Counted from the stretch's first letter, positions 24,767 through 34,300 are shown. The stretch: 64,000 bases of DNA from DATFTE01 sp963840665 (GCA_963840665.1 CAWIZO010000011.1:496001-560000), one strand, 5' to 3'. The notes: generated by a model not told the origin, from the letters alone. A program made the numbers and translations.

Positions 24767-26011
24767 TCACATCAATTTTCTTCTCACCATGTCCATTGCC
24801 TGCTGGCTGGCGAACCAGCGGACGCGTTTGCGATCGCCCGGGAAATTACGCTCCACGACTTCAACCCCGTTTTCGCTGGCGAGCCCGTGAAAAACCAAGC
24901 CGACCGGTTTCTCCGGAGTTCCGCCGCTGGGGCCAGCCACCCCGGTGACGCCGATGCCGAAGGTTGAGTCGCAGCGTTTGCGGATGCCTTCGGCGAGTGC
25001 GGCGGCGACCTCGCGGCTGACTGCGCCATATTTATGAATCATCTCCGGAGGCACACCAGCGAAATCGGTTTTCAGTTGGTTTGAGTAGACGACGGCGCCA
25101 CCAAGAAAATATCGCGAACTGCCGCTGACTGAGGTGATGCGCTCGGCGATTAATCCAGCAGTGCAGGATTCGGCGACCGCCAGAGTAGCGCCCCGCATCT
25201 GCAAAAAGTAGCCGACGATCTGTTCCATGGAATCACCGTTATCGGAGAAGACCATGTCTCCGAGTTCCGCTTCGATTTTCGCGGCCAGGTCATCAACGCG
25301 TTCCTGCGCGGCTTCGAATGAGTTCCCACGAGTTTTCAGGTGAAGCTGAATTTCGCCGGCGCCGGCGAGAATGGTGGTCTCAACATCTGTAAATTTTCTG
25401 TAGATGGGCGCGACGCGCGCATCGGCCATCGACTCGCCCAATCCAGTGATCTTTAATTCGCGAGTGGCGATGAATTGCACGGGCAGCTTGCCACGCAGGC
25501 GCTCCATGCATTGCTGATCGAAGAGGGCCTTGAGTTCGTGCGGAGGCCCGGGCAGCAAGATGATGAACCGGTCGCGGCCTTCGTACTTGCCGCTGATCCA
25601 CTGTCCCGGCGCGGTACCGTTTGCGTTGGGAAGGACCGTGGCACCGACGATGACATCCGCCTGCTTGGCGTTGTTGGGCGTCATCGTGAGCTTGCGTGCT
25701 GCGAAGCGGCGCTCGAGTTGCGCGAGGATTTCGGGATCGCATTGCAGCTTGAGGTCGAGCGCGGCGGCCACCGCTTCGCGGGTGAGGTCGTCTTCAGTTG
25801 GGCCCAGGCCTCCCATGAAAAGCACGATGTCGGAGCGCGAGATGGCGAGCTTGGCGCTCTGTGCCAAGTGATCGAGATTGTCACCCACGATGGTTTTGAA
25901 ACTGACATCGACGCCGAGTTGGTTGAGGCGCTCGGTCAGGAAAAGGGAATTGGTGTCTTGGCGGAACGGAGTTAGGAGTTCCGAACCGACGGCGATGATC
26001 TCCGCGTTCAC
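24767..26011 (-). CDS. cinA: CinA-family protein (NMN deamidase / ADP-ribose pyrophosphatase type)
   Basis: A 414-residue two-domain protein. The N-terminal MoCF-like domain (to about residue 170) shows MNAEIIAVGSELL, FMGGLGPTEDDLTREAVA and LLPGPPHELK. The C-terminal PncC-type amidase domain shows AESCTAGLIAERITSVSGSS and GVTGVAGPSGGTPEKPVGLV. Members recycle pyridine nucleotides by hydrolysing NMN and ADP-ribose. It is followed on the same strand by thpR, plsY and gpsA, with a repeat-filled spacer after its stop. Confidence 0.95.
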   Translation of the reverse strand: MNAEIIAVGSELLTPFRQDTNSLFLTERLNQLGVDVSFKTIVGDNLDHLAQSAKLAISRSDIVLFMGGLGPTEDDLTREAVAAALDLKLQCDPEILAQLERRFAARKLTMTPNNAKQADVIVGATVLPNANGTAPGQWISGKYEGRDRFIILLPGPPHELKALFDQQCMERLRGKLPVQFIATRELKITGLGESMADARVAPIYRKFTDVETTILAGAGEIQLHLKTRGNSFEAAQERVDDLAAKIEAELGDMVFSDNGDSMEQIVGYFLQMRGATLAVAESCTAGLIAERITSVSGSSRYFLGGAVVYSNQLKTDFAGVPPEMIHKYGAVSREVAAALAEGIRKRCDSTFGIGVTGVAGPSGGTPEKPVGLVFHGLASENGVEVVERNFPGDRKRVRWFASQQAMDMVRRKLM

Positions 26012-26035
26012 GCGTACGAGTTTAAACGATGAGGT

Positions 26036-26059
26036 GGCCGGCGGGACGCCGGCGCTACT
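26036..26059 (+). repeat. GC-rich palindromic repeat, copy 1
   Basis: Begins GGCCGGCGGGACGCCGGC and continues GCTACT. The first 18 bases hold the inverted pair GCCGGC/GCCGGC. The same 24 bases occur on the other strand at 44295-44318, and a close variant is at 60311-60335. Confidence 0.9.
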
Positions 26060-27098
26060 CTAGCAGCCCTTGAATGTCCCATGAGAGGCGATGGACGCTA
26101 TTAGTGGTTGCGAGCACTACCGAACGGCCGGGGGCGAAGGCTAGGCCGACGAGTTGCAGTCCCGCGACTCGTAACGCGGCTTTGCCATCGGGGGTGATCT
26201 TCACAATGCCGCGCTTGCCGGAGAGGGACGCGGCGACGTATAGATTTCCTTCTTTATCGAAAGCCAAGCCCTGGGGACGACCGAGGCCTCGATAAAATGT
26301 GGCGACGTTTCCTTGCGCATCGATTTTGTGAACGCAGTCGAAACTGGAGGTAGTGGGTCCGGTGACAAACAAGTCGCCGTGGGGACCGAAGGCCAAGTGG
26401 TAGGCGGAGACGCTCGGTTCGAGAGTGGCGAAGACGAAGATTTGGCGGTCGCGGGCAATCTTGAAAATGGTGCCACTGCGGTCGCCGACGTAAAGGTTCT
26501 CGTCCTTATCGAACGCGATGCCGGTGGCGACACCCATGCCTTCGGCATAGATCGACATGGTGCCGTTGTTGGCGACGCGATATACGGTCCCATCGAAGCG
26601 TGACGAGACATACATGATTCCAGCGCGATCGAAGGCGATCGAGGTGGGATTCATCATGTCGGTCAGGAATGGTTTGACCGAGTAATTGATGTCGATCTTG
26701 AAAATCGCGACCGGAACTTTTTGTCCGCGAGAGCCAGAAAAGGTGACGTAGATATTGCCTTCGGCATCAATCGCGGGATTCGTGACGGGATGCAGGTTCT
26801 CGGCGATAGGAACCGCAACATGAATCTCGTGCGGATTGCTGGAATTTCCGTTGGTCGAAACGATGACCGGCCCGGAAGATGCGCCCACGGGCACACGTGC
26901 TACCAGAAAATCATCAGAACTGATGACCACTGCACCATCGACGGCGCCAAACTGCACTCGCGGACGCCGCAAGTCTACCGGGCGAAGGTCGCTGCCGGTA
27001 ATGCGGACTTCACCACCGGGCAGTGCCGCCGTCGGGTAGATCGCCGCGATGTGAGGTTTGCCGTTCGTATTCGCCAGTTGCTTATCCGAGATTCCCAT
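26055..27098 (-). CDS. IPT/TIG plus NHL-type beta-propeller protein
   Basis: A 347-residue protein. The N-terminal part (about residues 17-95) is an IPT/TIG immunoglobulin-like domain (IAAIYPTAALPGGEVRITGSDLRP). Residues about 100-340 are blades with NHL/SMP-30-like repeats (NPTSIAFDRAGIMYVSSRFD, ATGIAFDKDENLYVGDRSGT, PQGLAFDKEGNLYVAASLSG). No signal peptide is obvious, so it may be cytosolic. It probably binds a ligand or protein through the propeller; no catalytic residues can be assigned. It sits between cinA and the pgpA-yacG-rimO group, 28 bases from pgpA. Confidence 0.83.
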   Translation of the reverse strand: MGISDKQLANTNGKPHIAAIYPTAALPGGEVRITGSDLRPVDLRRPRVQFGAVDGAVVISSDDFLVARVPVGASSGPVIVSTNGNSSNPHEIHVAVPIAENLHPVTNPAIDAEGNIYVTFSGSRGQKVPVAIFKIDINYSVKPFLTDMMNPTSIAFDRAGIMYVSSRFDGTVYRVANNGTMSIYAEGMGVATGIAFDKDENLYVGDRSGTIFKIARDRQIFVFATLEPSVSAYHLAFGPHGDLFVTGPTTSSFDCVHKIDAQGNVATFYRGLGRPQGLAFDKEGNLYVAASLSGKRGIVKITPDGKAALRVAGLQLVGLAFAPGRSVVLATTNSVHRLSWDIQGLLE

Positions 27099-27125
27099 CC
27101 ATCCTGACTTCCTGAGATGCGTTGA

Positions 27126-27641
27126 CTAGCGTGGGAGCCATCCGAAATGCAACACAATCTGCATTGCGGCAAGGGCGTAGAGGCCGGCGGCCACATCGTC
27201 GATCACTATGCCGGTGCCTTCCGGAAGCCGTTCCAGGTTCCGTACCGGCCACGGTTTTATGATGTCGAACCCTCGAAAAAGTATAAAGCCCAGCAACAGA
27301 GATTTCCACGTGACCGGAGCCGCGATAAAGGTGATGAGTTGCCCGGCCACTTCATCGATGACGACGAACTGAGGATCTTTCAACCCCGTGGCGCGAGAGA
27401 TTTCGGTGGCTGCGGGAATGCCGATCATGACCACAAAAAGAGCGAGAACGGCGGCAGTCACGGCTTGTGACGAAGTGGGTATCCAGCGGGACAGAATCCA
27501 CCAGAAAAGGACGGTTGCGGCCGATCCCCAGGTGCCGGGACCGGGATGCATGAGTCCGGTTCCAAAAAATGTGGCGATGAGTTTGGCCCAGAGCGGGGCG
27601 CGCGGACGGATGGAACTTGCGCCGGGGTAATCATTCGTCAT
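27126..27641 (-). CDS. pgpA: phosphatidylglycerophosphatase A
   Basis: Removes the terminal phosphate of phosphatidylglycerophosphate to give phosphatidylglycerol at the inner membrane. The family stretches are present: FFGTGLMHPGPGTWGSAAT, VIDEVAGQLI, FDIIKPWPVRNLERLP and VIDDVAAGLYA, which supply the acidic metal ligands. At 171 residues with several hydrophobic helices it has family length. Its start lies inside the end of the yacG-like gene (11-base overlap), so the two are coupled. Confidence 0.95.
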   Translation of the reverse strand: MTNDYPGASSIRPRAPLWAKLIATFFGTGLMHPGPGTWGSAATVLFWWILSRWIPTSSQAVTAAVLALFVVMIGIPAATEISRATGLKDPQFVVIDEVAGQLITFIAAPVTWKSLLLGFILFRGFDIIKPWPVRNLERLPEGTGIVIDDVAAGLYALAAMQIVLHFGWLPR

Positions 27642-27834
27642 CGCGATTCCCTGGTTCAGCAGCTTCCTCGGAAGTGTCGTGAATCGGCGATGAAATCACA
27701 TAAGCCCCGCTTGCCCATTTCCCGAGATCGATAAGGCGGCAGCGCTCGCTGCAAAACGGAAATTCGGGATCCGTTTTCTTCACGGCCTTCTTGCAGATGG
27801 GACATCGCAGGTTGAGCTTGCGCTTGCGGGCCAT
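27631..27834 (-). CDS. yacG: YacG-like zinc protein
   Basis: A 67-residue zinc-binding protein with CPICKKAV, then PFCSERCRLIDLGKWASGAY, the Cys4 pattern of YacG. In E. coli YacG binds GyrB and inhibits gyrase; whether that holds here is inferred from family. It lies between rimO and pgpA with six bases and an 11-base overlap respectively. Confidence 0.9.
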   Translation of the reverse strand: MARKRKLNLRCPICKKAVKKTDPEFPFCSERCRLIDLGKWASGAYVISSPIHDTSEEAAEPGNRDDE

Positions 27835-27840
27835 GGGTGT

Positions 27841-29313
27841 CTAGAGAATGCGCGCGACTACATCATAGTCGTGCGCTTCGGTAATCTCGCAGCGATAGAA
27901 TTCACCCGGCTTCGGCGTGAGGTCATCGGGAGCGTCATTCACGAGAACTTTACCGTCGATTTCCGGGGCATGCATGACGGTCCGGCCTTCGAGAAGCAGA
28001 TCACTTTCCTCAGAAGGTCCTTCCAACAGTAGATCGAACTCTCGGCCTACCAGACTCTTTTTCTTCTTTTTGGAGATGCGTTGCTGAATCTGCATGAGGT
28101 GCTTACGGCGGCGCTCGATCTCGCGAGGAGAAAGCTTATCTTCGAGTGCGAAGGCGGTAGCGCCATCCTGATCGGAGTAGCCGAACGCGCCCATCCAATC
28201 GAACTGGGCTTCGCGAACGAATGTGCAAAGCTCTTCGAATTCCTTTTCGGTTTCGCCGGGGAACCCCACGATGAATGAGGTTCTGAGCGTGACGCCGGGA
28301 ACGGTCCGACGCATCTTTTCGATCGACCGCAGGAAGATATCGGCGCCTCCGCCGCGTTTCATACGCTTGAGCGTGGCCGGCGATGCGTGTTGCAACGGGA
28401 CGTCGATGTAGGAGCAGATCTTGTCGTGCGCGGCGATGGTCTCAAGCAGGCGTCCGGTGATCTTGTTGGGGTAGGCGTAGAGGAAGCGGACCCAGCGCAA
28501 TTCTTCGATCCCCGCAAGTTTCTCCAGCAGCAGGGCCAAGCCGTCTTTGAGGCCGAAGTCTTCCCCGTAGCAGGTTGTGTCCTGGCCGATGAGCGTGATT
28601 TCACGGACGCCGGAGCGGGCTAATTGTTCCGCTTCAGCAATGACGGACTCGAAGCGGCGCGAGCGGAACTGTCCGCGTAACTGAGGAATAATGCAGAAGC
28701 TGCAAGGGTGGTCGCATCCCTCGGCAATCTTCAGATAGGCGGTGTAGCCGGGTGTCGCCAGCACGCGCGGAGTGGTCTCGTCGTAGAGATAATTCGGCAG
28801 GTCGGCGATGGCGCCGTCCCAGCTTTCGCGGGAGAAGCGGCCTTGTGCGGCACGAGCGTCGCCTTCTGCGCGGGACTGTAGAATGCGGAATGGCGAATCG
28901 GCAGGTGGGGCTACTCCGGCAGCAGCGAGAATATTTTCCAATTCGCCGGTTCCGACGACAGCATCGACTTCCGGAATGTTTTTGCGGATCTCGTCGCGGA
29001 AGCGCTCGACCAGGCAACCGGCGACCACTAATTTGCGGGCGCGGCCGTGGGTCTTGTGCCGGGCCATTTCCAGGATGGTGTTGACCGACTCCTGCTGCGC
29101 CGATTCGATGAACGAGCAGGTGTTGACGACGATCACGTCTGCGTCTTCGGCACGCTGGATTAGTTCGGCGCCAGAGCGGGCAAGCAGGCCCATCATCACC
29201 TCGCTATCCACCAGATTCTTGGGGCAGCCGAGGCTGACAAAGCCCACTTTGGTCGGCTTCGCTTCAGCTGGCAAAGTGTCATTGGCCAGGACAGTGAGGG
29301 TATTTTCAGGCAT
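27841..29313 (-). CDS. rimO: ribosomal protein S12 methylthiotransferase
   Basis: A radical-SAM enzyme that puts a methylthio group on the conserved aspartate of ribosomal protein S12. The N-terminal UPF0004 domain has VGFVSLGCPKNLVDSEVMMG with further Cys at NTCSFIESA and VVAGCL. The radical-SAM cluster is CDHPCSFCIIP followed by QLRGQFRSR. The C-terminal 70 residues form a TRAM domain. At 490 residues it is longer than E. coli RimO (441), with an insertion around residues 150-175. It begins the minus-strand rimO-yacG-pgpA group. Confidence 0.95.
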   Translation of the reverse strand: MPENTLTVLANDTLPAEAKPTKVGFVSLGCPKNLVDSEVMMGLLARSGAELIQRAEDADVIVVNTCSFIESAQQESVNTILEMARHKTHGRARKLVVAGCLVERFRDEIRKNIPEVDAVVGTGELENILAAAGVAPPADSPFRILQSRAEGDARAAQGRFSRESWDGAIADLPNYLYDETTPRVLATPGYTAYLKIAEGCDHPCSFCIIPQLRGQFRSRRFESVIAEAEQLARSGVREITLIGQDTTCYGEDFGLKDGLALLLEKLAGIEELRWVRFLYAYPNKITGRLLETIAAHDKICSYIDVPLQHASPATLKRMKRGGGADIFLRSIEKMRRTVPGVTLRTSFIVGFPGETEKEFEELCTFVREAQFDWMGAFGYSDQDGATAFALEDKLSPREIERRRKHLMQIQQRISKKKKKSLVGREFDLLLEGPSEESDLLLEGRTVMHAPEIDGKVLVNDAPDDLTPKPGEFYRCEITEAHDYDVVARIL

Positions 29314-29476
29314 GCAATCTTTCTATTTTAGCATTCCGATCGCCATCCACCCCGGAAGCTGGGCTCGCGAGGTGGCATCAAACGAGGCAACCAAAACTTC
29401 CGGTACGCACAGCCAGCCCCATGCTAGGCTATGATGAACAAAACACTCGGCAGGCTTGTTTCTGGTAGGAGGAAAG

Positions 29477-30106
29477 ATGTCCGCAAAACAGCTGTTGGCC
29501 GCTTTGATCGTGGTGTTGATTCTCGGCATGTCTGCGGCCGCGCAGAGCAAAAATGAGCTTGCCGGAACCATCGGTAGAACCTTCATTCCAGATCAAACGC
29601 CGCCGGGAACCAATTTCTTCGACAACACCATTCATCAAGGCAAAGGCACTACTTTCGAAGTGGACTACGCCCGCCACATCTGGGGCAACGGTAACTTCCT
29701 GCAGCTGTCGCTGGAAGTCCCGGTCCTGATCAATCCTGATGAAGATCTAAACTACGGCATCAACACCATTCCCGAGAGTTACAGCTCAGTTTTCGTGACG
29801 CCGGGCGCCAGACTGAATCTTTTTGCGGACACGGCGGTGTCGCCTTGGGTGAGCTTCGGCGGAGGCTTTGGGCATTTCAAAGAAAGTGACACGCTGGTCT
29901 TCGGCGGAAAGAACCCGGGTTCCACTGGGACAACTACGGGCGTATTCCAATTCGGCGGCGGACTGGATGTCAGGGTCTGGCATTCGATCGGCGTTCGGCT
30001 GGAAGTCAGGGACTTCAGTTCGGGCTTGCCGCAATTGAACGTCACCACCAGCAACAGCCGGCAACGAAATCTGTATGTGGGCGGCGGCGTGGTCTGGCAC
30101 TTCTAG
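29477..30106 (+). CDS. outer-membrane beta-barrel protein
   Basis: A 209-residue exported protein after a textbook AGGAGGAAAG ribosome site. The signal peptide is MSAKQLLAALIVVLILGMSA. The rest is alternating beta strands with aromatic girdle residues (VDYARHIWGNGNFLQLSLEV, SVFVTPGARLNLFADTAVSP) and it ends on an aromatic residue in VGGGVVWHF, the usual signal for barrel insertion. It resembles small OmpA/OmpW-type eight-strand barrels. Function unknown. Confidence 0.8.
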   Translation: MSAKQLLAALIVVLILGMSAAAQSKNELAGTIGRTFIPDQTPPGTNFFDNTIHQGKGTTFEVDYARHIWGNGNFLQLSLEVPVLINPDEDLNYGINTIPESYSSVFVTPGARLNLFADTAVSPWVSFGGGFGHFKESDTLVFGGKNPGSTGTTTGVFQFGGGLDVRVWHSIGVRLEVRDFSSGLPQLNVTTSNSRQRNLYVGGGVVWHF

Positions 30107-30109
30107 AGC

Positions 30110-32284
30110 CTAGCGGCGAGTCGCTGCGGAGATTTCTTCGTAGATTTCGGGCAAACGGCTGGCGTCTTCGGAAGATTCTCCGAAACGGGCGCGTTCGTAG
30201 CGGCGCGTGAATTCCTCTACCGACTGGCGTATCGCCGGGTCCTCGATCGTCCTAACAAATTCAGATGGCGTCTGGCTGGGAGTCTTGCGCCAGCCTTGCT
30301 TGGCGACAAGGTGGGTCATGCGCTCGTACCAGATGGTCGAAGCCATGCGCGGAGACCTTTCCGGCTGCGCGGCCAACCGGCGCTGGTTCAGGACCCGTAG
30401 CAGTCGACGCCCATTTGCCGCAAGAATCAGGATGGCTGTCACCAGAAGTCCGCCGAGGCTCCACGGTGTTGGAGAGTCGGAAACGGTATGTTGAGCGCGA
30501 CGCGCCGAATTCAAGAGGGATTCGTAGTGACGGCGTCCCCATCCTCGCAAATCGTCAAGTATGTGACGACCGCGGCTAATGACCCCTTCACCCACGCGCT
30601 GCTGATGGCTGGCATCGTAGTTGACCACCCACTCGCGCCAGAAGGACGCCATGGCGTCGAAGTAGAGCATGGCGCGACCCCAGCCGTTGTGGACCGCAAT
30701 AGGAGCGGCCGGCGTGGGGTCGAAATCAACCCACCCGTAGCCAGGAAAATAAGCCTCGACCCATGAGTGCGCGTTGCTGGCGCGGACAACGTATTGCGAA
30801 GTGAGATCGTTGAACTCGCCCGTTCGGAAACCATTGACCACCCGCGCCGGAATTCGCAGGGAGCGCAGCATCACGGCCATGGATGACGCGAAGTATTCGC
30901 AATGACCTTGTTTGCGCTCGAACAGAAAGTTGGCCAGGGGATCGTGAGGCAGAATGCGCGGAAGCGTCAGGGTGTAACCGAAATTGTTTCGCAGGTAGAA
31001 CTCGATCGCCGCAGCCTTGTCGTAATTATTTTCGAGACCGCGCGTGATGGATTCCGCCAGGCGCGGGATGCGGGCGTCGAGCGGCGGCACTTGCAGGTAA
31101 CTCAGCGAAATCTCAGCAGGGTAATTGGAACTGGCTGCGCGAAGTTCGGCCGGTTTGGGATTCGCCAAAAGCGAAGTCGCGGAATAGCTACTCACCGGAT
31201 GTTCCGGATCCATGTTCGACACGGCACCGCCGCTGTCGACGGAAATCATGCGATAGTTGCCCTCAAGGAAGCGAGGGGTCGGCGCAAGGAAAAAAACCGA
31301 CGAGCCAACCGGCTCCATCAGTACGCGATAGTGAATCGGATGAACCTGGCGCGGGGCTTCCGGCCGTCGCGACGAGGGCGAGAGGTCAAATCCGCCATCC
31401 GGACGCCGGGGCACAATCATTTTGTCGTATGAATTTTTCCAGCCCCGTCCGTCAAACAGATTCAAAGTTACGCCGCGCCACTTCAGATCGAAGGCTCCCT
31501 TTTTGTCGTCGTCAATCTGAATATGCATAACGACAGAGTTCGATTGCTGAATTTGCCCGATGCGGCCGAGGTCGACGTTATCGCTGAATCCCGTGCTCAA
31601 TTCGCGGTTGGGAGAATATCCGCTCAAATAGCCTGCCGAGATTCGCGGCAATAGAAAAAAGATTGCCCCACCGCCCAGCAAAATAAACAGCACGAGCACC
31701 GGAGAAGCGCCTGCTAGCGAGAACGCCATGTGCCGGTACGCAAGTTGATCGCGGGACTCGCGCGATGAAGCGGTCGCTTTGTGGGAGGCGTGCGCCATCT
31801 CCATCAGCATGACGGTGACTACCGCAGTCAACATGAAAGCTGCGAAGGCTAGCAGGAACACGCTGTCGACGGTGAGAACGGCGGCCGCCAGCACCATGAG
31901 GAATGCAATGATGGCCAGGAAATAACGGTCCCGATCACGCGAGGCGGAGTACAAACGCACGACCATGACGAACAACACGAGGTGAACGGTCGCGTTTAAG
32001 AAAGCGCCAGAGATCAGGAAATAGTCGACCAGATAAAACGCCACGTACCCCAGAGTGAGCAATGTCGTCCAGCGATCGGAAATCCGCAGCGTGCGCCGCT
32101 TCACGATCAAGTAGCCGCGGTAGAGAAGCGCTGCGCCGACTACGAGCACCGTGGGGAAATCCAGCCCACCGGTGGAAGCCAGAGTTCCAAATCCCGTCAA
32201 CACCAGCAAATAAAGCGACAGCTCGAGGTAGCGGTCGATCGCCTTCGGCAGAGGTACGGTCCAGGGATGGGCTTCGGACGACAT
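30110..32284 (-). CDS. TgpA-like membrane transglutaminase (DUF3488-transglutaminase-DUF4129)
   Basis: A 724-residue membrane protein. The N-terminal 220 residues hold about six transmembrane helices (DUF3488 type). An extracytoplasmic transglutaminase domain has the catalytic triad: Cys in KQGHCEYFASSMAVMLRSL, His in SNAHSWVEAYFPGYGW and Asp in VDFDPTP. A further transmembrane helix (WSLGGLLVTAILILA) and a DUF4129 tail with RMTHLVAKQGWRKTPSQTPS end the protein. TgpA of Pseudomonas is an essential periplasmic transglutaminase-like protein of unclear substrate. No adjacent MoxR or DUF58 gene, the usual companions, is seen. Confidence 0.92.
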   Translation of the reverse strand: MSSEAHPWTVPLPKAIDRYLELSLYLLVLTGFGTLASTGGLDFPTVLVVGAALLYRGYLIVKRRTLRISDRWTTLLTLGYVAFYLVDYFLISGAFLNATVHLVLFVMVVRLYSASRDRDRYFLAIIAFLMVLAAAVLTVDSVFLLAFAAFMLTAVVTVMLMEMAHASHKATASSRESRDQLAYRHMAFSLAGASPVLVLFILLGGGAIFFLLPRISAGYLSGYSPNRELSTGFSDNVDLGRIGQIQQSNSVVMHIQIDDDKKGAFDLKWRGVTLNLFDGRGWKNSYDKMIVPRRPDGGFDLSPSSRRPEAPRQVHPIHYRVLMEPVGSSVFFLAPTPRFLEGNYRMISVDSGGAVSNMDPEHPVSSYSATSLLANPKPAELRAASSNYPAEISLSYLQVPPLDARIPRLAESITRGLENNYDKAAAIEFYLRNNFGYTLTLPRILPHDPLANFLFERKQGHCEYFASSMAVMLRSLRIPARVVNGFRTGEFNDLTSQYVVRASNAHSWVEAYFPGYGWVDFDPTPAAPIAVHNGWGRAMLYFDAMASFWREWVVNYDASHQQRVGEGVISRGRHILDDLRGWGRRHYESLLNSARRAQHTVSDSPTPWSLGGLLVTAILILAANGRRLLRVLNQRRLAAQPERSPRMASTIWYERMTHLVAKQGWRKTPSQTPSEFVRTIEDPAIRQSVEEFTRRYERARFGESSEDASRLPEIYEEISAATRR

Positions 32285-32399
32285 GGGATGCTCTATTGTT
32301 CGCGATTGCGGCCGGGAAGAGAAGAGCAGAATGGGAATCGCGTGGTACCGGAAGTCACACAACGACCCGGTGCCAGCCGTTGCGTCGCGTAGCAAATGC

Positions 32400-32405
32400 T
32401 AGAAT
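32400..32405 (+). promoter_or_regulatory. candidate -10 box of the SRP RNA gene
   Basis: TAGAAT lies about six bases before the inferred 5' end of the RNA, the right place for a sigma-70 -10 box. An upstream TTGCGT (32380-32385) is only 14 bases away, so the -35 is doubtful. Confidence 0.4.
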
Positions 32406-32410
32406 GAATT

Positions 32411-32519
32411 TGGTCAGGCATCGGTCCCGCGCGACGCGTTCCCGCCAACCCCGCCAGGTCCGGAAGGAAGCAACGGTAACGGGCTCTTGCGTGTGCAGTG
32501 GGTCGCCGGTGCCTGGCTT
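32411..32519 (+). ncRNA. ffs: small bacterial SRP RNA (4.5S type)
   Basis: The invariant domain IV core CCAGGTCCGGAAGGAAGCAA is present, flanked by pairing arms. The 5' stretch GGTCAGGCATCGG pairs with CCGGTGCCTGGC at the 3' end, closing one long hairpin of about 108 bases with no Alu domain. The RNA binds Ffh and speeds its interaction with FtsY, which is encoded at 16-17 kb. It lies just before fabH and is divergent from the transglutaminase gene. Exact ends are estimated from base pairing. Confidence 0.93.
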
Positions 32520-32593
32520 ATTTGTTTGCATTTCGGTTAGACATTCGTCTCTCAATCCTTCAAAATACTGACTTTCATCCACAGGAGCACTCA

Positions 32594-33592
32594 TTGAGCA
32601 AGCTTATTCGCGCTAAAATCAGCGCCCTTGGTACCTATGTCCCGCCACGCCTGCTGACTAATGCCGACCTCGAAAAGATGGTCGAGACCACGGACCAGTG
32701 GATTATGGATCGGACCGGTATCCGTGAGAGGCATATCGTGGACAAAGGCGTTGCGACCAGCGATCTCGCGACCGAAGCGGCTAAGAATGCACTCAAAGAG
32801 CGGGGCCTGATCCCTGCGGATATTGAAGCGATCATCGTCGCCACGGTGACGCCCGACATGTTCTTCCCTTCGACGGCGTGCCTGGTGCAGCACAAGCTTG
32901 GGGCCAAAGGCACATGGGGATTCGATCTATCGGCTGCGTGCTCGGCGTTTGTGTACGCGCTGCAGACCGGCGCGCAATTCATCTCGACCGGTGCGCATAA
33001 GAAAGTGATGGTGATCGGGGCTGATGTGATGTCATCGATCATTGATTACACCGACCGGGCAACGTGTGTCATTTTCGGTGACGGCGCGGGAGCGGTGATT
33101 CTGGAGCCATCCGAAGACGATTCCCTTGGAATTCTCGACTACGTGCACGAAATTGACGGCTCCGGTGGATGCTCTTTGTATATGCCCGGCGGCGGAAGCT
33201 TGAATCCCTCGACGCATGAAACTGTCGATAAGAAGATGCACTACGTTCATCAGGACGGAGGAGCGGTCTTCAAATATGCCGTGAAGAAGATGGCCGAGCT
33301 GTGCGAAAGGATTCTCGAGCGCAACGGACTCAAGGGCAGCGACATCACGGCATTCATTCCGCATCAGGCGAACAAGCGCATCATCACGGCGACGGCAGAA
33401 CGCCTGGGAATGCCGATCGAGAGCGTGATCATCAACATCGACCGTTTCGGAAATACGACTGCGGGAACCATTCCCCTCGCCATGCAGACGGCTCGCGAGG
33501 AAGGCAAGCTGAAGAAAGGTGATTTGGTCCTGCTCGCGTCGGTGGGAGCAGGATTCACCGTTGGTGCCGCGTTGCTGCGGTGGGCGTACTGA
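32594..33592 (+). CDS. fabH: beta-ketoacyl-ACP synthase III
   Basis: Condenses acetyl-CoA with malonyl-ACP to start fatty acid synthesis. The catalytic triad is visible: Cys116 in DLSAACSAFVYAL, His in FIPHQANKRI and Asn in NIDRFGNTTAGTIPLA. The start is a TTG six bases after AGGAG (MSKLIRAKISALG when translated); an earlier frame opening inside the SRP RNA is not used. At 332 residues it has family length. It stands alone, without other fab genes. Confidence 0.96.
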   Translation: MSKLIRAKISALGTYVPPRLLTNADLEKMVETTDQWIMDRTGIRERHIVDKGVATSDLATEAAKNALKERGLIPADIEAIIVATVTPDMFFPSTACLVQHKLGAKGTWGFDLSAACSAFVYALQTGAQFISTGAHKKVMVIGADVMSSIIDYTDRATCVIFGDGAGAVILEPSEDDSLGILDYVHEIDGSGGCSLYMPGGGSLNPSTHETVDKKMHYVHQDGGAVFKYAVKKMAELCERILERNGLKGSDITAFIPHQANKRIITATAERLGMPIESVIINIDRFGNTTAGTIPLAMQTAREEGKLKKGDLVLLASVGAGFTVGAALLRWAY

Positions 33593-33671
33593 TGCCTGAC
33601 GATCGACATCGCAGGGAATATTCGCCGGTAATCGGCAGAGTAAGGGCCGACGTGGTTCGATTCTAGGGTTC

Positions 33672-34118
33672 CTAGCTGGGTATTTGGTCGGTGAATCTCC
33701 TCCACATCCTTGCGCCGAACCAATAACCTCCGAGAGGCCAGATAACGAGTCCGAGGAGAATGTCGAACCACACCTCTGCCTGCGGCGGTAAGTGCCATCG
33801 ATACGTCCGGTACCAACGCAAGGCTGTCGTGATGAAGAGCATCGGCACTCCCCAACCCAAAACGCCTCGGTAGAGAATGAAATGCCGGCGACCCTTTGCT
33901 TGAATTTCCTTGCGACGTGCGATTTGGTTTGGAGTCAACGGCGATGCTTTGAAGAAGTTCATAACCTTGTCAGAAGCGCGGTATTCTATCACTGTTTCTC
34001 TGATCACCCAGTAAGAGAATAAGCGAACCATTGTATGGCTCCATCCGCGCCGGGCCATTCTTCCGTAACCAACGTAGATGGCGTCAAACGCCGCGACTAG
34101 CGCCGCATCTGAGAGCAT
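33672..34118 (-). CDS. small membrane protein of unknown function
   Basis: A 148-residue protein with two hydrophobic helices (GVLGWGVPMLFITTALRWY and VWFDILLGLVIWPLGGYWFG) in its C-terminal half and a basic N-terminal half (PNQIARRKEIQAKGRRHFIL). The composition and the fall of hydrophobic segments look real, but I recognise no family. It lies alone between fabH and a plus-strand small secreted protein gene. Confidence 0.6.
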   Translation of the reverse strand: MLSDAALVAAFDAIYVGYGRMARRGWSHTMVRLFSYWVIRETVIEYRASDKVMNFFKASPLTPNQIARRKEIQAKGRRHFILYRGVLGWGVPMLFITTALRWYRTYRWHLPPQAEVWFDILLGLVIWPLGGYWFGARMWRRFTDQIPS

Positions 34119-34300
34119 CTAGTTACTTTAGTAACTCACTCTGCACATGTTGAATCGTCCGCCAACCTTGTGCAAATCTGTGCACCTGTGAAACCGTCTT
34201 GCGCCTGAAAGTCGATGTTTACACCCCAGGAATTTGGTACGGCGGTTGCTTCTTAAAAGGCTGGAACCAGTTCTTGGGTTCGAACGGGGAGGTAGGTGCG

